From NCBI GenBank assembly GCA_963727045.1, contig CAVSES010000002.1, positions 124,001-188,000 on the forward strand: DNA of 64,000 nucleotides, given 5' to 3'. Shown here in pieces: positions 25,302-33,665 of this stretch; position 1 is the first letter of the stretch; the number at the start of each line of letters is the position of its first letter. The position numbers and the translations under genes are program-made. The DNA comes from Bog-1198 sp963727045. GTDB taxonomy: Bacteria > Pseudomonadota > Gammaproteobacteria > Steroidobacterales > Steroidobacteraceae. The notes under the pieces were generated by a model that did not search any database, was not told the DNA's origin, and was given only the letters and a program-made list of their open reading frames with translations.

Positions 25302-27197
25302 CTAAAACTTCGCGCGGATTCCCGCAAAGGCCCCGAGTCCCGGCTGAAGAAAGCCGACCGGGTTCTCATAGCGGCGGTCGAACAGATTGGTGATGCGGCA
25401 GGTGACGCCCCAATGGGCCGTGAGGTCGTAACCCGCGGCAACATCCATCGTCGTATACCCGGGCGCGCTCAGCCGGGTGATCGAGAAATCCCGGTTCCCG
25501 TCGATCCAGGAGCCCACCGACAGCACAGTGGCGTCCAGCGTCAGCCGGTTCGTCGCCTGCCACACCGCGTTCAAGGTGCCCTTGTGCTTCGGCCGGCGCA
25601 ACAGTTGCTGGTGAAGAATTTCATCCGTGGCCTCCGTGTACGTGTAATCCATCCGCACGGTGAGCTGCTCCGCCGGCCGATAGACCACGAAACTCTCGAC
25701 GCCCTGGGTAACGGCGCGGCCGACATTGACATCGGTTGAGAAGTCCGCATTGTTGGTGATCAGATTTTTGATGTCGTTGCGGAAGAAGGTGGCGCCGAAG
25801 CGGATGCTGCCGCCGAGCAACGCCTGCTCGAATCCAACATCGTATCCCACGCTGCTCTCCGGCTTTAGATCGGGATTGGCGAAAAAATTGAAGTCCGGAA
25901 AACTCTGAAACATCTGGCTCAAGGTGGGTGACTTGAATGCGGTGCCGACGCTCGCTTTGAACTTGGTTCCCGTTTCCTCAAGGACAAACGCCGGCGCCGC
26001 GCGGTAGGTGAGCTTGCTGCCGAACCGGTCGTTATTGTCGTAGCGCACGCTCAGAGTGTCGAAAACGCCGCCGGCGAAACTCGATTGAATCTCGGCGTAG
26101 CCCGAATCGACCGTGGTGCCGGCGGAAATCGGCACGGTCATCTCGTCCCGCTGATGTTCGGCGCCGAGCACGAGTTTTTCGCCGGCGGCGAGCCGGACGT
26201 TGCCCTGCCAGTCGACCTTCACGCGCTCTCCGAAGAAGTCGCTTTCGGGCAAATCCGGACTCGTCTCGTAGGATTTGATGTCGCTGAACGCCAGCCCGAG
26301 CGTCTGCTCGAAGGCGCCCTCGAAGGAGTCGAGGTGCCCCGTGGCCCGCATATAGTGCTGGCGGGTATCGTTGTGGCTCTGCGCTGAATCGGGGAAGTCC
26401 GCCGGAAAGTTGTTCTCGTTCTCGCCGGTGAGGCGGAGGTGCGACTGCGTGTAACGGGCGACGAGGCCGAGGTCGAAATGATCGCTCACGTCGACTCCAA
26501 GCTTGGTCGACCCCGTGAGGTTGTCGCCGTAATCATCGATCCGCCGCTCTCCGGGCAGCAGCAAGTCCAGCGGGGTGACCGGGGTCGCTCCCGCGTGGGC
26601 GTGCTCCACGGTCGCGGCGTAGTGAAACCCGCCGACCGATCCGCTCAAGGCCCCCGTCTGATTGAAAGTGTCGAAGGAACCCGCCTCGGCGCCGGCGCTC
26701 ACCTTGAGCGGCCCCGACCCGCTCTTGGTGATGATTTGAATGACGCCGCCGATGGCGTCCGAACCGTAGAGCCCGCTTTGCGGACCGCGCAGGATCTCCA
26801 CCTTTTCGATGTCCTGCGTCAAGAACGGACCGAAGTCGAAGGTGCCGAAGGGGCCGCTCGGATCGCTCACGTCGATGCCGTCCACGAGGACCTTGGTATG
26901 GTTGGAGTTCGTGCCGCGCATGAACACCGAGGTCTGGCCGCCGACGCCGCCGCTTTGAATCACGTTGAGGCCGGGCACCTGCTTGAGCAGATCGGGAAGC
27001 GTCTCGACCTGCCTTGCGGAGATGTCATCGGCGGTAATGACCGAAATGCTGCTCGCGATCTCGAGTTCCGGCGTGGGGACGCGGGTGGCGGTGACCACCA
27101 CGGTGTCGGGACCGTATTCGGTTTCAGCGCCCGCGAGACTGACGCACGCGAGCGGTGGAACAACTGCAACGGCAATGAGAAGAAACGATCTGCGCAC
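25302..27197 (-). CDS. btuB: TonB-dependent cobalamin receptor BtuB
   Basis: Outer-membrane receptor of 631 residues from the GTG at 27197 (AGGAG seven bases upstream). A signal peptide ends near residue 24. The TonB box is TVVVTATRV (about 32-40). The plug domain contains ITADDISARQVETLPDLLKQ, RGTNSNHTKVLVDGIDV and ILRGPQSGLYGSDAIGGVI. The rest is a beta-barrel ending in Phe. A cobalamin riboswitch in the leader makes B12 import the specific call. The inner-membrane BtuCDF transporter is not in the window. It is transcribed toward the desaturase gene tail. Confidence 0.95.
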   Translation of the reverse strand: MRRSFLLIAVAVVPPLACVSLAGAETEYGPDTVVVTATRVPTPELEIASSISVITADDISARQVETLPDLLKQVPGLNVIQSGGVGGQTSVFMRGTNSNHTKVLVDGIDVSDPSGPFGTFDFGPFLTQDIEKVEILRGPQSGLYGSDAIGGVIQIITKSGSGPLKVSAGAEAGSFDTFNQTGALSGSVGGFHYAATVEHAHAGATPVTPLDLLLPGERRIDDYGDNLTGSTKLGVDVSDHFDLGLVARYTQSHLRLTGENENNFPADFPDSAQSHNDTRQHYMRATGHLDSFEGAFEQTLGLAFSDIKSYETSPDLPESDFFGERVKVDWQGNVRLAAGEKLVLGAEHQRDEMTVPISAGTTVDSGYAEIQSSFAGGVFDTLSVRYDNNDRFGSKLTYRAAPAFVLEETGTKFKASVGTAFKSPTLSQMFQSFPDFNFFANPDLKPESSVGYDVGFEQALLGGSIRFGATFFRNDIKNLITNNADFSTDVNVGRAVTQGVESFVVYRPAEQLTVRMDYTYTEATDEILHQQLLRRPKHKGTLNAVWQATNRLTLDATVLSVGSWIDGNRDFSITRLSAPGYTTMDVAAGYDLTAHWGVTCRITNLFDRRYENPVGFLQPGLGAFAGIRAKF

Positions 27198-27355
27198 GGG
27201 GTTCTCCTGGATCGGGGCCCAAGAGCCGGCGCGCGAAAGCGCAATGATGCTGAGTTTTGGCAATTTTCAAGCTTCCGCGGCGACGACTCCAACACTGTCG
27301 TCGCGACGGTTTCCCCCGCAGCTATCAGCGCACCCCGGCCAATAACAGGACGACG
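27198..27355 (-). promoter_or_regulatory. btuB leader between the cobalamin aptamer and the start codon
   Basis: About 160 bases hold the expression platform. CCAGGAG just before the GTG at 27197 is the ribosome binding site that the riboswitch is expected to mask or free. No terminator with a T-run is visible, so control is more likely translational. Confidence 0.45.
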
Positions 27356-27519
27356 GCGCGAGGCGGGTGTCCTGGCTCCCGGGTCATCGCTTCGAGTCCG
27401 CCTTCCCAAGGCCTGAAGCCTCAGTGGATTCGTGGACCGTCGCTCGCCGGTTACAGTTGCGGGGGCAGCCGCGGTGTTTCACCGCGTTCCAATTTAAATC
27501 CCTTGCGGGAACCTTGCGC
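27356..27519 (-). ncRNA. Cobalamin riboswitch
   Basis: On the minus strand the aptamer shows AAGGGATTTAAATTGGAA, GGTGAAACACC, GCTGCCCCCGCAACTGT, a CACTGAGGC and GGGAAGG segment, and the B12 box AGCCAGGACACCCGCC (27362-27377). The closing stem pairs GCGCAAGG (27512-27519) with CCTCGCGC (27356-27363). These match adenosylcobalamin-class riboswitches in order and spacing. It controls btuB, repressing it when cobalamin is plentiful. Confidence 0.95.
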
Positions 27520-27527
27520 GTGGCGGA

Positions 27528-27555
27528 ATCATACGCGTTATCGCATTACGGTCAA
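27528..27555 (-). promoter_or_regulatory. sigma70-type promoter of btuB
   Basis: TTGACC (27550-27555 on the minus strand) and TATGAT (27528-27533) are separated by 16 bases. The predicted start near 27521 coincides with the 5' end of the cobalamin aptamer. Confidence 0.75.
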
Positions 27556-27603
27556 TCGGAATGCGGCGACATCCGCAGTGCGGCGCGGTGTCCGTCGAAC
27601 CGC

Positions 27604-28446
27604 TCAACTCTTCAATTGTTTCGCGTGATGGCGCAGATGATCTGCCATGAAGGTCTGGATGAAGTAGTAGCCATGATCGTAACCCGGCTGCATGCGCAGG
27701 CTCAACCGCTGTCCTGACTTCGCGGCGGCCTCGGAAAATTTCTCCGGCTTGAGCTGCTCGACGAGAAACTGATCGCTCGTTCCTTGATCGATCAGAATGG
27801 GTCCCGGAAAGGGCGCACGCGCGACCAGTTCGCTCGCATCGTAGTCGCGCCAGCTCTGCGAATCGGAACCCAAATAATTGGTGAACGCCTTTTTACCCCA
27901 GGGACATTGCATCGGTGCCGCAATCGGCGCGAATGCGGAGACCGATTTGTACCGGTCCTGATTGCGCATTGCGCACACGAGCGCGCCGTGCCCCCCCATG
28001 GAATGACCGAATATTCCGGTCGCCGCCGCGTCGGCCGGCAGTTCTGCGGCGACGGTCGCCGGCAGCTCGCGCGTGACATAACTGTACATCCGGTAATACT
28101 GCGACCAAGGAGCCGCGGTGGCGTCCACGTAGAAGCCGGCCGAATAGCCGAAGTCCCAACTATCGGCGTCGCCCGGCAAGCGCGGCTCGCGCGGACTCGT
28201 GTCGGGCGCTATCAGCATCAGCCCCAACTCGGCCGCCACCGCTTGTGCATGCGCCTTGATGGGAAAGGTCTCCTCGGTGCAGGTCAGGCCCGACAGGTAA
28301 TACAGCACCGGCACCTTTCCCGTGCGCGCCTGCGGCGGCAGGTAGGCGGAAAACTTCATGGGGCCGCGGACTTCCCGGGAATCGTGCTTGTAGAAGCGCT
28401 GCACACCGCCGAAGCAACCATGCTCGGAGACCAGCGTCAGGCTCAT
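27604..28446 (-). CDS. fghA: S-formylglutathione hydrolase
   Basis: Esterase-D type alpha/beta hydrolase of 280 residues; the second step of glutathione-dependent formaldehyde oxidation, releasing formate. The nucleophile Ser is S149 in FGHSMGGHGAL; the acid Asp is in ILIDQGTSDQFL and the His in QPGYDHGYYF. The N-terminal block YLSGLTCTEETFP is typical. Its start overlaps the stop of frmA by four bases (ATGA), so the two detoxification enzymes are translated together. The cobalamin-riboswitch promoter lies just beyond its stop and belongs to btuB. Confidence 0.96.
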   Translation of the reverse strand: MSLTLVSEHGCFGGVQRFYKHDSREVRGPMKFSAYLPPQARTGKVPVLYYLSGLTCTEETFPIKAHAQAVAAELGLMLIAPDTSPREPRLPGDADSWDFGYSAGFYVDATAAPWSQYYRMYSYVTRELPATVAAELPADAAATGIFGHSMGGHGALVCAMRNQDRYKSVSAFAPIAAPMQCPWGKKAFTNYLGSDSQSWRDYDASELVARAPFPGPILIDQGTSDQFLVEQLKPEKFSEAAAKSGQRLSLRMQPGYDHGYYFIQTFMADHLRHHAKQLKS

Positions 28447-29555
28447 GAGTACACCACCACGCTGCGGATCGATTCCCCGGAATGCATCAGATCGAAGGCC
28501 TTGTTGATGTCGTTGAGCGGCATTTTGTGCGTGATGAGGTCATCGATGTTGATCTTGCCGTCCATATACCAGTCGACGATCTGAGGAACCTCGGTACGTC
28601 CGCGTACGCCGCCGAAGGCGGTCCCCTTCCAGACGCGCCCCGTCACCAATTGAAACGGCCGCGTGGCGATTTCCTTGCCCGCTCCGGCGACACCGATGAT
28701 CACCGAAACGCCCCAGCCGCGGTGGCAGCACTCGAGCGCCTGGCGCATGAGATTCACGTTGCCGACGCACTCGAAACTGTAGTCCGCGCCGCCGTCGGTG
28801 AGAGCCACCAGATGTGCGACGAGATCCCCTCCGACTTCCTTGGGATTCACGAAATGCGTCATGCCGAATTTTTCGGCCAGCGCCTTGCGTCCCGGATTCA
28901 GATCGACGCCGATGATCTTGTTCGCACCCACCATCCGCGCGCCCTGGACGACGTTGAGGCCGATGCCTCCCAGGCCGAAGACGACGACGTTCGCTCCCGC
29001 CTCGACTTTGGCGGTATGGGTCACCGCGCCAATCCCCGTGGTCACGCCGCAGCCGATGTAGCACACCTTGTCGAAGGGAGCATCTTCGCGGATCTTCGCC
29101 AGGGCAATTTCAGGCATCACCGTGAAATTGGAGAACGTGGAACATCCCATGTAGTGGTAGACGACGTCCTTCCCGATGGAAAAACGGCTGGTGCCGTCGG
29201 GCATCACTCCCTTCCCCTGCGTGGCGCGGATCGCGGTGCACAGATTGGTCTTGTGCGATGTGCAGGACTTGCACTGCCGGCACTCCGGGGTATAGAGCGG
29301 AATGACGTGATCCCCCTTGCGCAGCGTGGTCACGCCCGGCCCCACATCGACGACGATGCCGGCCCCCTCGTGGCCGAGTATTGCCGGAAACAAGCCCTCG
29401 GGGTCCGCGCCCGATCGGGTAAACTCATCGGTGTGGCAGACACCGCTGGCCTTGATTTCCACCAGGACTTCACCCGCGCGGGGTCCGTCCAAATCCACGG
29501 TCATGATTTCCAGGGGTTTGTTGGCTGCGGTTGCGACGGCGGCTTTGGTCTTCAT
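28443..29555 (-). CDS. frmA: S-(hydroxymethyl)glutathione dehydrogenase / class III alcohol dehydrogenase
   Basis: Zinc NAD-dependent dehydrogenase of 370 residues that oxidises the formaldehyde-glutathione adduct (and reduces S-nitrosoglutathione). Catalytic zinc ligands include C40 (SGVCHTDEF) and H62 (ILGHEGAGIV); the structural zinc site is CRQCKSCTSHKTNLC. The coenzyme fold is VFGLGGIGLNVVQGARM. It is the first gene of the frmA-fghA operon. No FrmR repressor gene is adjacent, but the gap to the divergent yceH gene holds a palindrome that could be an operator. Confidence 0.97.
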   Translation of the reverse strand: MKTKAAVATAANKPLEIMTVDLDGPRAGEVLVEIKASGVCHTDEFTRSGADPEGLFPAILGHEGAGIVVDVGPGVTTLRKGDHVIPLYTPECRQCKSCTSHKTNLCTAIRATQGKGVMPDGTSRFSIGKDVVYHYMGCSTFSNFTVMPEIALAKIREDAPFDKVCYIGCGVTTGIGAVTHTAKVEAGANVVVFGLGGIGLNVVQGARMVGANKIIGVDLNPGRKALAEKFGMTHFVNPKEVGGDLVAHLVALTDGGADYSFECVGNVNLMRQALECCHRGWGVSVIIGVAGAGKEIATRPFQLVTGRVWKGTAFGGVRGRTEVPQIVDWYMDGKINIDDLITHKMPLNDINKAFDLMHSGESIRSVVVYS

Positions 29556-29595
29556 GAGAGGATATCCTTGGTACTTTTGACAATGGACCGGCTGA

Positions 29596-29612
29596 TTAGG
29601 GCGTTACCCTAA
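29596..29612. promoter_or_regulatory. Palindrome TTAGGG-N5-CCCTAA, candidate operator
   Basis: A perfect six-base inverted repeat with a five-base spacer lies in the 92-base gap between the divergent frmA and yceH starts. The size and position suit a dimeric regulator, but the site is not a known consensus to me. Confidence 0.35.
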
Positions 29613-29647
29613 AACAACCGGAGCCGACTTGGAAGCCAGGAAGCCCA

Positions 29648-30334
29648 ATGAACATTGAACTTTCCCCGAACGAAGCGCGCGTGGTCGGCTGTCTTCTCGA
29701 AAAGGAAGTCACCACGCCCGATCAATATCCCCTGTCGCTGAACGCCCTCACCAACGCCTGCAACCAAAAGACCAACCGCGATCCGGTGCTGGAACTGAGC
29801 GAAACCGTCGTTCAGCAGGCGGTCGACTCGCTGCTGAAGAAATACCTGGTGAGCGACAGGTCCGCCGGCTACGGCGGCCGGGTCACCAAGTACAAACACC
29901 GCTTTTGCAACACGGAATTCGGCTCGCTCAAATTCTCGAAACAAGAGGTCGGCATCATTTGCGTGCTGCTGCTGCGCGGACCGCAGACACCCGGGGAACT
30001 GCGGGCGAGAACCAATAGATTGTGCGAGTTCGCCGATGCCGACCAGGTGGAAGCCACGCTCAAGGGCTTGATGGCGCGCGAAGACGGCCCATTCATCGCC
30101 CGCCTGCCGAGAGCCGCCGGCGCGCGCGAGTCACGGTACGCCCACTTGTTTTCCGGAAACATCGAGTCGGTCGAGGAATCCGCCGTCGAGGAAGCGGCGG
30201 CCGGTGCGGCGAGCTTGGGCGAACGCGTCAGCCAGCTCGAGGAATCGGTGCGGCAGCTGCGGCTGGAAATCGGCGCGCTCGCCGAGGCGCTCAAGGCCGG
30301 TACCGAATCTGAGCGCTCTGCGCTTAAGGATTAG
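29648..30334 (+). CDS. yceH: YceH family protein (DUF480)
   Basis: 228 residues matching the YceH/DUF480 family of two winged-helix domains: IELSPNEARVVGCLLEKEVT TPDQYPLSLN begins the first (split here), with NACNQKTNRDPVLELSE, and SKQEVGIICVLLLRGPQTPGEL opens the second. The C-terminal part is a short coiled coil (ERVSQLEESVRQLRLEIGAL). It is probably DNA-binding, but the role is unknown; E. coli yceH sits near flagellar and ribosomal-protein acetylase genes, a context not seen here. The end overlaps the convergent TPR gene by 11 bases. Confidence 0.9.
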   Translation: MNIELSPNEARVVGCLLEKEVTTPDQYPLSLNALTNACNQKTNRDPVLELSETVVQQAVDSLLKKYLVSDRSAGYGGRVTKYKHRFCNTEFGSLKFSKQEVGIICVLLLRGPQTPGELRARTNRLCEFADADQVEATLKGLMAREDGPFIARLPRAAGARESRYAHLFSGNIESVEESAVEEAAAGAASLGERVSQLEESVRQLRLEIGALAEALKAGTESERSALKD

Positions 30335-31022
30335 CGGCGGTCGCGGACGCCGTTTGCTTGGCGATCCCGTCCCTCTCCTCTACCCACTTGCCGAACGAGT
30401 CGATATCCGCGGCTCGAATGCCATCCGGCGCCGCGCGGTGGGTCCCGAGCCATTTCTGCATCGAAACCATCAGTTGATCCGCCAACGGTCTCGCGTGATT
30501 AAAGAGGTCCATGTACGCGGCCTTCGCCTCGTCCAGCCGGTCGACGGCCACATAGGCCTCGCCGCGATGCTCCACGGCCTCAAGAAGATCCGGTTTGAGC
30601 GTGAGCGTATGATTGTAATCGTCGATGGATTCGCGGTATGCACCCAGCCGCAGATGCACATAGCCGGCGCCATTCCAGGCTTCCACCATGTCGCCCTTGT
30701 TGCTCAGCGCCTCGGTGAACAGATCCAATGCCTTGTTGTAGGCGTCGCCGACCTTGTCCATGGCGTCGGCCTTCTTGTCCGGATTCGTAGCCTTGGCCGC
30801 GGCCTCTTCGAGCTCCCGGGCCCGGTTCAGCGACTTGACCCCCGCAGCGAAGGCTTTTTTCGCCGCGGCATCCGGTTTGTCGGCCGTGGGCGCGCTGGGC
30901 ATCTCCTGGCCCCCGCCGCCGCCCCGGGGCATTTGGCCCGCACCCGGATAGCCCTGGGCCGCCCCCGTTTGCGCGCCGGCGCAAAGCGTCACGAGCAGCG
31001 CAACGCAGGAGATCCGGCGCAT
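30324..31022 (-). CDS. Exported TPR-repeat protein
   Basis: 232 residues from the ATG at 31022, which gives a clean signal peptide (MRRISCVALLVTLCAGAQ, cleavage after AQTGAAQ-like site). A Gly/Met/Pro-rich linker (GAGQMPRGGGGGQEMPSAP) follows. TPR-like helices occupy about 60-190 (AYNKALDLFTEALSNKGDMV, AWNGAGYVHLRLGAYRESI, AVEHRGEAYVAVDRLDEAK). Probably a periplasmic protein-interaction factor; the partner is unknown. The longer upstream frame overlaps the divergent cyclophilin gene and is rejected. Confidence 0.78.
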   Translation of the reverse strand: MRRISCVALLVTLCAGAQTGAAQGYPGAGQMPRGGGGGQEMPSAPTADKPDAAAKKAFAAGVKSLNRARELEEAAAKATNPDKKADAMDKVGDAYNKALDLFTEALSNKGDMVEAWNGAGYVHLRLGAYRESIDDYNHTLTLKPDLLEAVEHRGEAYVAVDRLDEAKAAYMDLFNHARPLADQLMVSMQKWLGTHRAAPDGIRAADIDSFGKWVEERDGIAKQTASATAANP

Positions 31023-31068
31023 TCCGTCCCCCGCAAGACGGTCCTCCGATTTGTGCAATACTTGATGC

Positions 31069-31974
31069 ATGTCGCTCGATTTTAGGTTTTTAATCGCAGG
31101 CGTGCTGGTCTTTTTGTCGGCGCCCGTGCCCGCCTCCCAGCATCCCAGTATGCCCGAAGTCATCGCCTCATCGACGCCCGCGGATTGGCGGCCGCTCGAC
31201 CCCAACAACACCCTGTACGTCGAGTTGCCCGGCGGCCGGGTGGTAATCGAGCTCGCGCCCGGCTTCGCGCCCCTGCACGTGGCCAACATCAAGAGCCTGA
31301 CCCGGGCGCGGTATTTCGACGCGCTGTCCATTATCCGGGTTCAGGACAACTACGTCGCGCAGTGGGGCGATCCGGACAACCGGCATCCGCTTCCGGCCGG
31401 CATCGGCAAGGTGGCCCCGGAATTCGATTCGCCCATACCCGCCGACATGCCGTTCACGCGTCTGCCCGACGGCGATGTGTATGCGCCGGAGGTCGGGTTT
31501 TCGAACGGTATGCCGGTGGCGCGCTCTGCCCCGCTGCACCGCAGATGGCTCACGCATTGCTACGGCATGGTGGGCGTCGGCCGTGACCTCGACGTCGAGA
31601 GCGGCAGCGGCGCGGAACTGTATGTGGTCATCGGACACGCCCCCCGCCATCTGGACCGGAACGTGGCGCTCGTCGGACGGGTGGTCAAAGGAATCGAGTT
31701 GCTGTCGGCGCTGCCCCGCGGAAGCGAAAGCATGGGCTTCTACGCCAAGACCCAATCCCCCATGCCCATCAAGTCCATCCGCATCGCGGCGGATGTGCCG
31801 GAATCGGAGCGGTCCCATCTGGAGGTGATCCGCACCGATTCGCCGGCTTTCGCCGCGCTGATCGAATCGCGCCGCAACCGGCCGGAGGACTTCTTCAAGG
31901 TGCCCGCCGGTCACATCGATTTGTGCAACGTTCCGATCGCGGTTCGCGAACAGGCCGCCGCTCATTCTCAGTGA
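31069..31974 (+). CDS. Secreted cyclophilin-type peptidyl-prolyl isomerase
   Basis: 301 residues with an N-terminal signal peptide (FLIAGVLVFLSAPVPASQ). The cyclophilin domain is divergent: LYVELPGGRVVIELAPGFAP and HVANIKSLTRARYFDALSI are recognisable, then NYVAQWGDPDN in place of the usual F-M-x-Q-G-G-D block, and HCYGMVGVGRD. It is larger than E. coli PpiA because of insertions, as in other secreted cyclophilins of high-GC gammaproteobacteria. It would assist folding in the periplasm. Its tail overlaps the DUF2721 gene by seven bases (convergent). Confidence 0.85.
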   Translation: MSLDFRFLIAGVLVFLSAPVPASQHPSMPEVIASSTPADWRPLDPNNTLYVELPGGRVVIELAPGFAPLHVANIKSLTRARYFDALSIIRVQDNYVAQWGDPDNRHPLPAGIGKVAPEFDSPIPADMPFTRLPDGDVYAPEVGFSNGMPVARSAPLHRRWLTHCYGMVGVGRDLDVESGSGAELYVVIGHAPRHLDRNVALVGRVVKGIELLSALPRGSESMGFYAKTQSPMPIKSIRIAADVPESERSHLEVIRTDSPAFAALIESRRNRPEDFFKVPAGHIDLCNVPIAVREQAAAHSQ

Positions 31975-32447
31975 CGCGATGCCGCTTCGATACCGATGCG
32001 CAGCGTGCGCGTCGCGATGCGCACTTCGATCAGGAATGCAGTCAGTGCGGCCGCCAGGGACAGCATGGACAGGATGAACATGCAGGCGATGAACACCGAT
32101 AGATCCCAGCGCAGAAACGCGTTGACGAACAGCATCACGACCACCAGCGAGATGAACAGGGCCGAGAGCGTGATCAGCGTGATCGCGGCATTGATGTAGC
32201 GGGCGCGCCGTGCCAGCACGCCGAGCGCATCGTGCAGTTCCCGTGCGGCGGGGGAGTGATCGGAATTCTGCAGTATGCCTTCCATGGCGCGGGCCCGATC
32301 GACGATGCGCGCCAGACGGCTGGTCAATACATTGAGCGTGACGCCGATCGCCGAGATCAGGAAAATGGGCGTCAGCGCAATCTGGATCAGATGAGCGATG
32401 TCCACCGATGCGACGGCATAGGCGGTCAAGTTGCCGGCGCCGTTCAT
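31968..32447 (-). CDS. DUF2721 family membrane protein
   Basis: 159 residues. IQIALTPIFLISAIGVTLNVL is the first helix and is followed by the family block TSRLARIVDRARAMEG. Two more helices follow (ALFISLVVVMLFVNAFLRWDL and FIACMFILSMLSLAAALTAFL), giving three membrane spans in all. The family has no known function. It begins four bases after the uppP stop on the same strand, so the two genes form one transcript. Confidence 0.88.
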   Translation of the reverse strand: MNGAGNLTAYAVASVDIAHLIQIALTPIFLISAIGVTLNVLTSRLARIVDRARAMEGILQNSDHSPAARELHDALGVLARRARYINAAITLITLSALFISLVVVMLFVNAFLRWDLSVFIACMFILSMLSLAAALTAFLIEVRIATRTLRIGIEAASRH

Positions 32448-32451
32448 CCGA

Positions 32452-33267
32452 TCACCACTTCACCCAGCCGAAGCGCCAGGTGGCGAAAATCACGAAACCG
32501 AAGGCGATCCGGTACCACGCGAATGCCTTGAAATTGTGGCCGCTGACATAGCGGATCAGCGCGCGAACGGCGAATGCGGCGCTCACGAACGAGGCGATCG
32601 AGCCCACGCCGATGATGGCCAGATCATGGAGATCGATGGAGTGCCGCGCCTTGTAGAGTTCCAGCGCCGTTGCGCCGAAAATGGTGGGGATAGCCAGGAA
32701 AAATGAAAACTCGGTGGCGGCGGGCCGCGACAATCCGCGCAGCAGGCCGCCCATGATGGTTGCCCCCGAGCGCGAGGTGCCGGGGATCATCGACAGCGCC
32801 TGCGCAAAGCCGATCCAGATCGCGTCCGGCGGCGCAATTCCGTCGACGGAGGAGATCCGCTCGGTTCGCTTGCGGCTCTCGATCCACAGGATGAGAATGC
32901 CGCCGACGATGAACGCCATGGCGACGGGTATCGGCGCGAACAGGTATTTCTTGATGCTGCTGATGAAGATGACGCCGAGCACCGCAGCCGGCAGGAATGC
33001 CAGCACCAGATTCAACGTGAAGAGCTGCGACTTGCGGTCGCGCGGGAGAGTCGAGACCACTTTCCAAAGCCGCTGCCTGTACAGCCAGCATACCGCGAGA
33101 ATGGCGGCGAACTGAATCACGATCTCGAACAGTTTGCCCTTCTCGTCGTTCCAGTCGAGGAGGCTCCCGGCGACGATCAGATGTCCGGTGCTCGAGACCG
33201 GCAGGAATTCGGTCAATCCCTCGACCACCCCCATGATCAACGCCTTGACAGCTACTACGAGATCCAT
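32452..33267 (-). CDS. uppP: Undecaprenyl-diphosphatase UppP (BacA)
   Basis: Integral membrane phosphatase of 271 residues that recycles undecaprenyl pyrophosphate for peptidoglycan synthesis; overexpression is known to give bacitracin resistance. Signatures are GVVEGLTEFLPVSSTGHLIV near the N-terminus and IPGTSRSGATIMGGLLRG in the second half. About eight hydrophobic helices are visible. It leads a two-gene unit with the DUF2721 gene and follows the terminator of the 68-residue protein gene. Confidence 0.97.
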   Translation of the reverse strand: MDLVVAVKALIMGVVEGLTEFLPVSSTGHLIVAGSLLDWNDEKGKLFEIVIQFAAILAVCWLYRQRLWKVVSTLPRDRKSQLFTLNLVLAFLPAAVLGVIFISSIKKYLFAPIPVAMAFIVGGILILWIESRKRTERISSVDGIAPPDAIWIGFAQALSMIPGTSRSGATIMGGLLRGLSRPAATEFSFFLAIPTIFGATALELYKARHSIDLHDLAIIGVGSIASFVSAAFAVRALIRYVSGHNFKAFAWYRIAFGFVIFATWRFGWVKW

Positions 33268-33310
33268 TTGCCCGCCCCCTCATGATCTGCGCCCGCGTCG
33301 AGCGGACCTT

Positions 33311-33351
33311 AAAAAAAAACGCCCCGGCCGCCGTCGAGCGGTCGGGGCGTT
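33311..33351 (-). terminator. Rho-independent terminator
   Basis: On the minus strand a 13-base-pair GC-rich stem (AACGCCCCGACCG pairing with the CGGCCGGGGCGTT arm, one G-U pair) with an eight-base loop is followed by nine T residues. It ends the transcript of the small secreted-protein gene at 33364-33570 and insulates uppP. Confidence 0.92.
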
Positions 33352-33363
33352 ATACCAATATTC

Positions 33364-33570
33364 TTACTTGGTTGTCGCAGGAGCAGCAGCGGGCTTCTTG
33401 TGCTTCTTGCTGTGCTTCTTCGGCTTCGGTGCATCCGTGGCAGGGGCGCCTGCGGCGGGAGCATCGGCAGCCGTCGGCGCGGCGGCCTTGGGCATGTCGG
33501 CAGCCATGGCGGCGGCGGCGAGGCCAAAGGTCAACAGCGCAGAGGTAATCAAGGTTCCGGACTTGTTCAT
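33364..33570 (-). CDS. Small secreted Ala/Pro/Lys-rich protein
   Basis: 68 residues. A signal peptide (LLTFGLAAAAMAAD, cleavage after AMA) is followed by an Ala/Pro stretch with short repeats (APTAADAPAAGAPATDAPK) and a basic run PKKHSKKHKKPAAAP. Low complexity; no known domain. Such small His/Lys tails occur in acid-shock-like and envelope proteins, but the assignment is only by appearance. It is a single-gene unit with a strong terminator 13 bases after the stop and a well-formed GGAGATC-type ribosome binding site, which supports real expression. Confidence 0.72.
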   Translation of the reverse strand: MNKSGTLITSALLTFGLAAAAMAADMPKAAAPTAADAPAAGAPATDAPKPKKHSKKHKKPAAAPATTK

Positions 33571-33665
33571 GAGATCTCCAAACGGTGGTATTGACGAGCG
33601 TGGCGAAGAATACGCTTCGATCCCTTCATTTCATCCGAGATGAAGATGATTTCATTTCACAAGCT

